Source: Gemmataceae bacterium (GTDB lineage: Bacteria; Planctomycetota; Planctomycetia; Gemmatales; Gemmataceae). Taken from it: DNA of 6,582 bases. The notes beneath the pieces were generated by a model that was not told where the DNA came from, searched no databases, and saw nothing but the letters and a program-made list of their open reading frames with translations. Position numbers and translations under genes: made by a program. Positions within the stretch are counted from its first letter, which is position 1, and each line of letters begins with the position of its first letter. Location of the stretch: assembly GCA_947474875.1 (NCBI GenBank), contig CANJKY010000220.1, positions 1 through 6,582 of the forward strand. The letters run 5' to 3'. This document shows, one piece after another, positions 1-4,850 of the stretch.

Positions 1-837
1 CCCCCGCCGCGGGGCGAACACGAACGCCGCCGCGAACAGCACGCCCAGCGCCGTCGCCACCGTGCCGGCCACGTTCGCGTCCAGCCACACCGCGATCCAC
101 ACGCCGAGGATCGCCCCGACTACCCCGATCCCGACCGACAGCGCGAGCATGACCGACAGCCGGTCGGTGAGCAGGTACGCCGCCGCCGGCGGGACGACGA
201 ACAGCGCCACCACCAGCACCGGGCCGACGGCGTCGAACGCCGCCACCGCCGTCAGGCTGACCGCCGTCATCAGCCCGTAGTGCAGCACCGCCGGGGCGAA
301 CCCGAACACCGCCGACAGCCCGGCGTCGAACGTGCCCAGCTTCAACTCCTTGTAGAAGACCGCCACCAGCCCGGCGTTCAGCACAAACAGCCCGGCCAGC
401 ACCACCGTCCCGGCGGGCACCGCGAACCCGCCCACGGTCAGCGTGTTCAGCGTGGCGATCTCCGGCGTGCCGAGCAGCACCTGGTCCACGTCCAGGTGGA
501 CGCCGGGCGGGACGTACAGCCGCAGCAGGATGGCCCCCAGGCTGAACAGGGCGGGGAACACCAGCCCGATGGCCGCGTCCTCCCGCACCAGTCGCGTCCG
601 CTGGAGCATTTCCACCAGCGCCACCGTCAGCACCCCGCTGGCCGCCGCCCCGACGAACAGCCACGGCGACGACAGGTCGCGGGTGAACAGGAATGCGGCG
701 ACGATGCCGAACAGCAGCACATGCGAGATGGCGTCGGACACCAGGGCCAGCCGCCGCAGCACCAGGAACACGCCGGGCACGGCACACGCGGCGGCGGCGG
801 CGGCGAGCAGCACGGCCAGGCTGACTTCGATCGGCAT
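1..837 (-). CDS. Metal (Zn/Mn/Fe-type) ABC transporter permease, ABC-3 family, 3' end cut by the window edge
   Basis: This is the membrane-spanning subunit of a divalent-metal import ABC transporter (ZnuB/MntB/TroC-D type) and would act in the cytoplasmic membrane with an ATPase and a metal-binding lipoprotein. The first 279 residues are visible, with no stop before base 1. It is almost entirely hydrophobic, with segments near residues 5-26, 38-51, 57-75, 90-107, 134-162, 174-222 and 229-251. Family signatures are visible: 'LVSDAISH' (32-39), the 'EDAAIGLVFPALFSLGAILL' segment (86-105), 'YKELKLGTFD' (162-171) and 'LFVVPPAAAYLLTDRL' (212-227). ABC-3 permeases are usually about 270-300 residues, though some carry an extra C-terminal domain, so the end cannot be judged. 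The ATG at 837 matches the normal family N-terminus ahead of the first membrane span, but no clear Shine-Dalgarno site precedes it. The gene just upstream is unrelated, so any partner subunits lie past the left edge or elsewhere. Which metal is carried cannot be told from the sequence. Confidence 0.9.
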   Translation of the reverse strand, partial: MPIEVSLAVLLAAAAAACAVPGVFLVLRRLALVSDAISHVLLFGIVAAFLFTRDLSSPWLFVGAAASGVLTVALVEMLQRTRLVREDAAIGLVFPALFSLGAILLRLYVPPGVHLDVDQVLLGTPEIATLNTLTVGGFAVPAGTVVLAGLFVLNAGLVAVFYKELKLGTFDAGLSAVFGFAPAVLHYGLMTAVSLTAVAAFDAVGPVLVVALFVVPPAAAYLLTDRLSVMLALSVGIGVVGAILGVWIAVWLDANVAGTVATALGVLFAAAFVFAPRRG

Positions 838-872
838 GAGGTGAGGGTACGCGGCGGGGGTGGGATCGCCAC

Positions 873-931
873 GTGTTCTGCTCGCTCCGCGAGCGGTCTT
901 CGTGAACCCGCTCGCGGAGCGAGCAGAACAC
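873..931 (-). repeat. Perfect 24-bp inverted repeat directly after a stop codon; candidate transcript-end hairpin
   Basis: The arms 873-896 and 908-931 are perfectly complementary, with an 11-nt loop (TCTTCGTGAAC). Each arm is itself nearly palindromic (GCTCGC-TCC-GCGAGC at 880-894), so a cruciform or cloverleaf fold is also possible. The stem begins at the base right after the TGA of the minus-strand gene ending at 932, and 35 nt separate it from the permease start. No T-run follows on either strand, so it does not fit a classical intrinsic terminator. It may act as a Rho-linked or RNA-stabilising 3' hairpin, or be a REP-like repeat. The structure is certain; the function is inferred. Confidence 0.85.
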
Positions 932-1684
932 TCAAGACTTGCCCAGCACCAGATCGACCAGCCAGCAGCCGCGAGCGTGCGGGCCGGGACCGCGGCAGTG
1001 CGAAAGCACATCCGGGTGGTCGCACCCGGCCTCTTCGAGCGCGTCCGCCAGGATGGGCAGGCGGTCGAACGCCCGCTCGGCGTAGATGCCGGTCGCCATC
1101 GCGACGGCGGTCTCCGACCGCCACGCCTGAGCGAACGCGACCGGCCGGAACGGATTGCCGAAGATGTCGCGAAGGAGGTGCGGGTTCAGGAAGCGGGCTA
1201 TCGGATCGGAAACTCTCCAACCCCAGAAGTCGTCCTTGCTCCCCCTGAGTCCGCCCACGCAGCTTTCCGCGAAATCTGCTGCCTCCCGCAGTACGGTCCG
1301 ACTATCGAACCGGTCCCCACAGCCGCTCCAACCGGCGAGTGATTGGAGTTGTTCCAGCGCCATGTCATCAGCCGCCCGGATCCAGCCGACGGTCTGTTCG
1401 TACTTGGCAGGGAATTCGTCCCGCGTTTCTTCCATGAAGTCGAAATTGAAGACATCCGCCTCGGCAAGCCACGCCAGATTTCGAGCAACGCTGTTAACTG
1501 CGCCCTCGACATGCCGTTCCAGCCATTCGACAGCCTGCCGGCTGTGTTCACCCGGAAGTAACGGCCAGATGCTCCGCCCGCAGGCGGCGAACCACAACAG
1601 CGACTTACGATCCCCTTCGGGCCGGGCCAGCCACTGGAAGAGGAGACGGCCGTCGGTGCTGGTACGCCAGCAGTCTTCGGTCAC
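932..1684 (-). CDS. Uncharacterised Gemmata-type paralog family protein (250 aa)
   Basis: The function is unknown. The protein is soluble, with no signal peptide or membrane span. I recognise the architecture of a large family seen repeatedly in Gemmata-like planctomycetes. It has an N-terminal helical block with 'DRKSLLWFAACGRSIWPLLP' (25-44; relatives typically read DRKLRLFA.ACCRRIW.LL). A variable helical middle follows (about 60-165). The conserved C-terminal half has 'LLRDIFGNPFRPVAF' (170-184), 'RAFDRLPILADALEEAGC' (204-221) and a closing Cys/His/Gly motif, 'HCRGPGPHARGCW' (229-241), ending VDLVLGKS. The second Cys of the usual N-terminal CC pair is replaced (AACGRS). The start is a GTG at 1684 that overlaps the stop of the upstream Uma2 gene (GTGA), which implies one transcript and coupled translation. 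The C-terminal Cys/His residues might bind metal, but that is speculation. The coding call is firm, the family call rests on recalled motifs, and no function is proposed. Confidence 0.9.
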   Translation of the reverse strand: MTEDCWRTSTDGRLLFQWLARPEGDRKSLLWFAACGRSIWPLLPGEHSRQAVEWLERHVEGAVNSVARNLAWLAEADVFNFDFMEETRDEFPAKYEQTVGWIRAADDMALEQLQSLAGWSGCGDRFDSRTVLREAADFAESCVGGLRGSKDDFWGWRVSDPIARFLNPHLLRDIFGNPFRPVAFAQAWRSETAVAMATGIYAERAFDRLPILADALEEAGCDHPDVLSHCRGPGPHARGCWLVDLVLGKS

Positions 1685-2388
1685 GGCAGCAGGTCCGCCA
1701 CCCGCACGGTGGCGGTGGGGGCGGCGAGCGGGGACACGGATCCAGCGGCGTCGATCGTCAGGTGGGTGCGGTAGGCGGTGCCGCCCAACCCCTGCGGAAG
1801 CGGTACCGGGTCGCGGAACACCAGCAGTCGGCGGCCGTCCACGTCAAGCACCCAGTAATCGGGAATGCCCGCGGTGGCGTACAGTTCGGCCTTCGTGGTG
1901 GTGTCCTGAGTCAGCGTCGTGTCCGACACCTCAACAACCAGAAGGGCTTGTGTCGGGTGGTCGGTGTAGTCTTCCATCCGCCCGGGGATGACGGACACGT
2001 CCGGCTCCGGGTCAGACTCGTCCGCCGCGAACGGGTGTTCGGGGTTGATCCACCCGATACCCCGGAAAACCCCTCGCAGCACGTCCGCCGTCTTATTGCA
2101 CCCGATCACATGCGGCCAGCCCATCGGACTCATCTGGTAAATCTCCCCATAGATGAGTTCGGTCCGGAGACCCTTCAGGAAGCCAAGGGCCGCCAGTTTG
2201 CGGTACTGCTCGCGGGTCCAGCGGACGACCCGCTGCTCGGGATACTTCTCCAGGATGCGGCCGTGGATAAGCATCATCTTCTGATCGCGGAACAGGCCGT
2301 GTTCGCACATGTTGTGGAACTGCGTGACCGTCCAGCGGACGGGCTGCCGGTCCATCGCGTGAGGCGGGTGATCGAGTACGTCGGCCAT
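1681..2388 (-). CDS. Uma2-family (DUF820) PD-(D/E)XK nuclease-like protein with a duplicated N-terminal module
   Basis: This 235-residue protein belongs to the Uma2/DUF820 family, which has a restriction-endonuclease-like PD-(D/E)XK fold. These proteins are very numerous in cyanobacteria and planctomycetes, and their biological role is not established. The catalytic pattern appears intact: 'EPDVSVIPG' (Asp130), 'LLVVEVSD' (Glu153) and 'DTTTKAELYATAGIPDYW' (Lys166), followed by 'VLDVDGRRLLVF'. The N-terminal 'VRWT..Q(F/Y)...G......LI.G.I....P' module occurs twice, at residues 17-50 and 55-88, an ungapped duplication with an offset of 38 residues. Only the second copy keeps the usual Glu before 'LI.GEI' (Glu77; the first copy has Met39). 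The ATG at 2388 is well supported by a GGAGGT site at 2395-2400, with 7 nt between GGAGG and the ATG. The gene lies 152 nt downstream of rho beyond a strong hairpin and overlaps the next gene by 4 nt. Family assignment is confident; nuclease activity is inferred. Confidence 0.93.
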   Translation of the reverse strand: MADVLDHPPHAMDRQPVRWTVTQFHNMCEHGLFRDQKMMLIHGRILEKYPEQRVVRWTREQYRKLAALGFLKGLRTELIYGEIYQMSPMGWPHVIGCNKTADVLRGVFRGIGWINPEHPFAADESDPEPDVSVIPGRMEDYTDHPTQALLVVEVSDTTLTQDTTTKAELYATAGIPDYWVLDVDGRRLLVFRDPVPLPQGLGGTAYRTHLTIDAAGSVSPLAAPTATVRVADLLP

Positions 2389-2456
2389 CTGGACACCTCC
2401 ACGAATCAGCGTACCGTCGGCGGCTGAGCGACACCAGAGCGACCCCCGGAAACGAG

Positions 2457-2519
2457 TTTAGCCGCGACCCGCAGGGAACGCGCCGCCTACCGGCGCGCTC
2501 CCTGCGGGTCGCGGCTAAA
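2457..2519 (-). repeat. Long inverted repeat after rho; candidate terminator or dispersed palindromic element
   Basis: A 21-bp perfect outer stem (2457-2477 with 2499-2519) is followed by one A/C mismatch (2478/2498), then a 7-bp GC stem (2479-2485 with 2491-2497) around a CCTAC loop. The ends are AT-rich (TTTA...TAAA). It lies 21 nt past the rho stop and about 70 nt before the Uma2 start, so on the minus strand it could end or protect the rho mRNA. No T-run follows the stem in the direction of transcription. An arm-like sequence recurs near the end of the window (6557-6577), which suggests a dispersed element rather than a gene-specific terminator. Confidence 0.88.
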
Positions 2520-2540
2520 ACAACGCCCCCGCGGGCGAAC

Positions 2541-4199
2541 TCAGCTCAGGTTCATGGTCATCAGGAACTCGGCGTTGCTCTTCGTCTTCTTCGCCCGGTT
2601 GACCAGCAGTTCCATCGCCTCCACCGGGTGCATGTCGGCCAGCACCCGCCGCAGGATGGCCACCTTCGCCAGCTCGTCCGGGTGCATGAGCAGGTCTTCC
2701 TTCCGGGTGCCGGACCGGTTCACGTCGATGGCCGGGTACACCCGCTTCTCCACCAGCCGGCGGTCCAGGTGCAACTCCATGTTGCCGGTGCCCTTGAACA
2801 CTTCGAAGATCACGTCGTCCATGCGGCTGCCGGTGTCGATGAGCGCGGTGGCCAGGATGGTGAGCGACCCGCCCTCTTCGACGTTCCGGGCGGCGCCGAA
2901 GAACTGCTTCGGCTTCTGCATGGCGTTGCTGTCCAGGCCGCCGGACAGCAGCTTGCCGCCGCCGGGCGCCTCGGTGTTGTGCGCCCGCGCCAGCCGGGTG
3001 ATGCTGTCCAGCAGGATGATCACGTCCTTCTTCAGCTCCACCATCCGCTTCGCCTTCTCCAGTACGATGTCGGCGACGTGGATGTGCTCCTCGCTCGGCT
3101 CGTCGAACGTGCTGGCCACCACCTCGGCGTTGGTGCTCTGCACCAGCCGCTGCATCTCCGTCACCTCCTCCGGCCGCTCGTCCACCAGCAGCACGAACAC
3201 GTAGGCGTCCGGGTGGTTCTTCAGGATGCTGTTCGCCATCTTCGACAGCAGGATGGTCTTCCCGGTGCGGGGCGGGGCGACGATCAGCCCCCGCTGGCCT
3301 TTGCCGATCGGGGTCACCAGATCGACGATCCGCATGGACAGCTCGTCCGGCGTGGTCTCCAGCCGCAGCCGGCTGTTCGGGTGCAGCGGGGTGAGGTCGC
3401 CGAAACTGGTGACGTTCACCGTCTCGTCCGCCGGCTTGCCGTTCACCAGCGCGATCTGCATCAGGGCGAAGTTGTCCTGGTTCTCGATCGGCAGGCGGAT
3501 CGGCCCCTCCACCAGGTAGCCGGTGCGGAGGCTCATGCGGCGGATCTGGCTCGGCGAGACGTAGATGTCTTCCGGGCTGGCCAGGTAGTTGTGGGCGGCG
3601 CTGCGGAGGAACCCGTAGTTGTCCGGCAGCACTTCGAGGGTGCCGCTGCCGTACACCACCTCGCCCCGCTCGATCTGCCGGCGGACGACGCCGACGATCA
3701 GCTGCGCCCGGTTCAGCCCGCTGCTCTCCCGCAGCCCGTACTGCTCGGCCTTCTGGAACAGCTCGGGCATGGGCATGCGGTACAGGTCGTCCAGCCGGTG
3801 GATGGTCTGGCCGGGGGCGGCCGGGCGGGACTGGGGCACCTCCATCCGCCCGCGGTAGTCGCGGTCCGGGCCGCGGTCGCGGAAGTCACCCCGCGGCGGC
3901 CGGTCGTCCCGGTGTTCCCGCTGCTCGCCGCGGTACTCGCCGCGGTCGCCCCGCGGGCCGGGGGTGGGCATCGGCGGCCGCTCGGCCGGCCGCTCGTCGC
4001 GGGCTTCACGGGCCGGCGGCGGCTCGCGGTCGGCGGCCGGGGTCGGCGGCGGGGCTTCGGCCCGCACGGGGGCGGGCGCAGGGGCGGGGGTCGGAGCCGC
4101 CTCGGCGGGAGGTGCGGCCGGCTCGGCCGGCTTCTTGACGATGCGCTTGCGGATGAGGGGCTTGGGGGCGGCCCCTTCGACGCTCTTGGCGTCGGGCAT
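2541..4199 (-). CDS. rho: Transcription termination factor Rho with a long disordered N-terminal extension
   Basis: Rho is a hexameric RNA-dependent ATPase/helicase that ends transcription of untranslated RNA in the cytoplasm. From the ATG at 4199 the protein has 552 residues, against 419 in E. coli. Residues 1 to about 130 are an extension: a basic patch 'KPLIRKRIVKKP' (13-24), a Pro/Ala-rich stretch (about 25-80) and an Arg/Gly/Asp-rich stretch (about 83-118). A Rho-N helical domain follows (about 132-178), then the cold-shock RNA-binding domain with 'DNYGFLRS' (193-200) and 'EDIYVSPSQIRR'. The RecA-like ATPase has Walker A 'PPRTGKT' (309-315; E. coli PPKAGKT), 'VDERPEEVTEMQRL', Walker B 'VIILLD' (393-398), the Q-loop 'GGKLLSGGLDSN' (414-424), 'FKGTGNMELHL' and 'NRSGTRKED'. 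The C-terminus is complete. A GAGGA site 7 nt before the ATG favours this start over an in-frame GTG at 4235 that has no ribosome-binding site. The gene is transcribed away from a long divergent spacer and is followed by a strong hairpin. Confidence 0.98.
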   Translation of the reverse strand: MPDAKSVEGAAPKPLIRKRIVKKPAEPAAPPAEAAPTPAPAPAPVRAEAPPPTPAADREPPPAREARDERPAERPPMPTPGPRGDRGEYRGEQREHRDDRPPRGDFRDRGPDRDYRGRMEVPQSRPAAPGQTIHRLDDLYRMPMPELFQKAEQYGLRESSGLNRAQLIVGVVRRQIERGEVVYGSGTLEVLPDNYGFLRSAAHNYLASPEDIYVSPSQIRRMSLRTGYLVEGPIRLPIENQDNFALMQIALVNGKPADETVNVTSFGDLTPLHPNSRLRLETTPDELSMRIVDLVTPIGKGQRGLIVAPPRTGKTILLSKMANSILKNHPDAYVFVLLVDERPEEVTEMQRLVQSTNAEVVASTFDEPSEEHIHVADIVLEKAKRMVELKKDVIILLDSITRLARAHNTEAPGGGKLLSGGLDSNAMQKPKQFFGAARNVEEGGSLTILATALIDTGSRMDDVIFEVFKGTGNMELHLDRRLVEKRVYPAIDVNRSGTRKEDLLMHPDELAKVAILRRVLADMHPVEAMELLVNRAKKTKSNAEFLMTMNLS

Positions 4200-4206
4200 A
4201 ACTGAT

Positions 4207-4211
4207 TCCTC
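4207..4211 (-). promoter_or_regulatory. Shine-Dalgarno site that fixes the rho start
   Basis: The minus strand reads GAGGAATCAGTT-ATG, placing GAGGA 7 nt ahead of the ATG at 4199. The alternative upstream in-frame GTG at 4235 has no purine-rich site in front of it, and it would add residues (MLRVLHFFEESV) that do not resemble the Rho N-termini I know. Confidence 0.7.
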
Positions 4212-4293
4212 GAAGAAGTGCAGGACTCTCAGCACAGGTGTGACGGATCGCCGCGGGCGGACGTGCCCGACGGCGGAACCGCGAACAGGTTCA

Positions 4294-4313
4294 CCGGGGC
4301 CACTCGACCCCGG
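4294..4313 (-). other. Small GC hairpin in the presumed rho leader
   Basis: CCGGGG (4294-4299) and CCCCGG (4308-4313) are perfectly complementary around an 8-nt loop. The hairpin lies about 95 nt before the rho ATG. It is too short to be called more than a possible leader structure, and in GC-rich DNA such hairpins arise by chance. Confidence 0.3.
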
Positions 4314-4548
4314 CAGTTAACAGTCGTTCACGGAAGATCGGTTCGGACCAACCCGCTTGCCCGCCCCTGGGTTTCGTCCGCCGGGCCGGTTCTGAGAACG
4401 GAAGTCTCGGAACGCGACACGGAGTAGATCAGGGTGCGGCGGGAGGAGGTCGAGAAGCGTCGCCGATCAGCCGGGGTGACAACGAGACACTGCGATAGGG
4501 TCAGGCGTTATCTGGCCGGATGAGGCGGCGAAGGGGAACCGATAGCTT

Positions 4549-4578
4549 TTGTCAGACCGCATAACGGTCATTTATCAC
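4549..4578 (+). promoter_or_regulatory. Candidate sigma70-type promoter for the porin gene
   Basis: TTGTCA (4549-4554, five of six matches to TTGACA) is followed after 18 nt by TATCAC (4573-4578, four of six to TATAAT), within the most AT-rich part of the intergenic region. It would leave a 5' leader of roughly 265 nt before the porin ATG at 4851. This is a consensus match only; planctomycete promoters are poorly known. Confidence 0.35.
4555..4569. promoter_or_regulatory. Candidate operator: short inverted repeat inside the promoter spacer
   Basis: GACCG-CATAA-CGGTC is a perfect 5-bp inverted repeat with a 5-nt centre. It sits exactly between the candidate -35 and -10 hexamers of the plus-strand promoter, where a bound repressor would block polymerase. 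The arms are short, so chance is a real alternative. Confidence 0.3.
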
Positions 4579-4582
4579 GGGT

Positions 4583-4588
4583 ATCATA
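4583..4588 (-). promoter_or_regulatory. Candidate -10 hexamer (TATGAT) for rho
   Basis: The minus strand reads GCTATGATACCCG, giving TATGAT, five of six matches to TATAAT. No good -35 box stands 16-18 nt upstream (the best is weak, around TGGATT). Transcription from here would give a rho leader of roughly 375 nt. The AT-rich setting and divergent position support it; the missing -35 weakens it. Confidence 0.3.
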
Positions 4589-4644
4589 GCGGGCCGTTCG
4601 GCGGAATCCAGTCCGTTTTCCCACCTCCGCCACTTTTCTCGGAC

Positions 4645-4660
4645 GGCCGACCTTTCGGCC
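4645..4660 (+). other. Small hairpin in the porin leader
   Basis: GGCCGA-CCTT-TCGGCC forms a perfect 6-bp stem with a 4-nt loop. It falls in the predicted untranslated leader about 190 nt before the porin start. No T-run follows, so it is not an intrinsic terminator. Any regulatory role is speculative. Confidence 0.3.
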
Positions 4661-4850
4661 CTCCCCTGTTGTAGCGGATGTGACGGGCGTGGATCAACCC
4701 GACTCGGCCGGACGGTCAATCCATTTGCTCCAGCCGGCTGGTCGCGTCCGATCCGAACAACCGCGTCGTCTGCCCCGGTGGGTAGACTCGTCCCGACTAA
4801 TCCCGGCAAGCCACGGGCCGATCGCGGTCCGTTCGCACGGATGCTCCGCC

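Larger units (their letters stand above)
4200..4850. other. Gene-free divergent intergenic region between rho and the porin gene
   Basis: About 650 nt hold no convincing gene. Short open frames here lack ribosome-binding sites and family features. The region carries the 5' leaders of two divergent genes. The segment 4541-4590 is only 44% G+C by direct count (22 of 50), far below its GC-rich surroundings, and contains promoter-like hexamers on both strands. Small hairpins occur at 4294-4313 and 4645-4660. The long leader on the rho side could allow the leader-level autoregulation known for E. coli rho, but nothing here shows that directly. I recognise no known RNA family. Confidence 0.7.

Noticed and set aside
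280..1248. Plus-strand open frame (322 codons) spanning the permease and the next gene
   Set aside because: It crosses two real minus-strand genes and a hairpin, is Gln/His/Arg-rich low complexity, and matches no family.
3860..4130. Repetitive GC-rich stretch in rho as a possible tandem-repeat or CRISPR-like array
   Set aside because: It is coding sequence for the Pro/Ala and Arg/Gly-rich extension. The repeats are irregular, with no spacer structure.
2628..4205. Long plus-strand open frame (525 codons) opposite rho
   Set aside because: It mirrors rho, has His/Gln/Val/Arg-skewed composition typical of an antisense frame in GC-rich DNA, and has no recognisable motif.
4200..4235. An upstream GTG start for rho at 4235, adding 12 residues
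   Set aside because: No ribosome-binding site precedes it, while the ATG at 4199 has GAGGA at 7-nt spacing.
4389..4399. GTTCTGAGAAC palindrome as a LexA/SOS-type box
   Set aside because: The half-sites are in the wrong orientation for GAAC...GTTC boxes, and an 11-nt palindrome of this kind can arise by chance.
4680..4850. An upstream start for the porin gene at 4680
   Set aside because: The added 57 residues would place the signal peptide internally. The ATG at 4851 begins a normal secretion signal.
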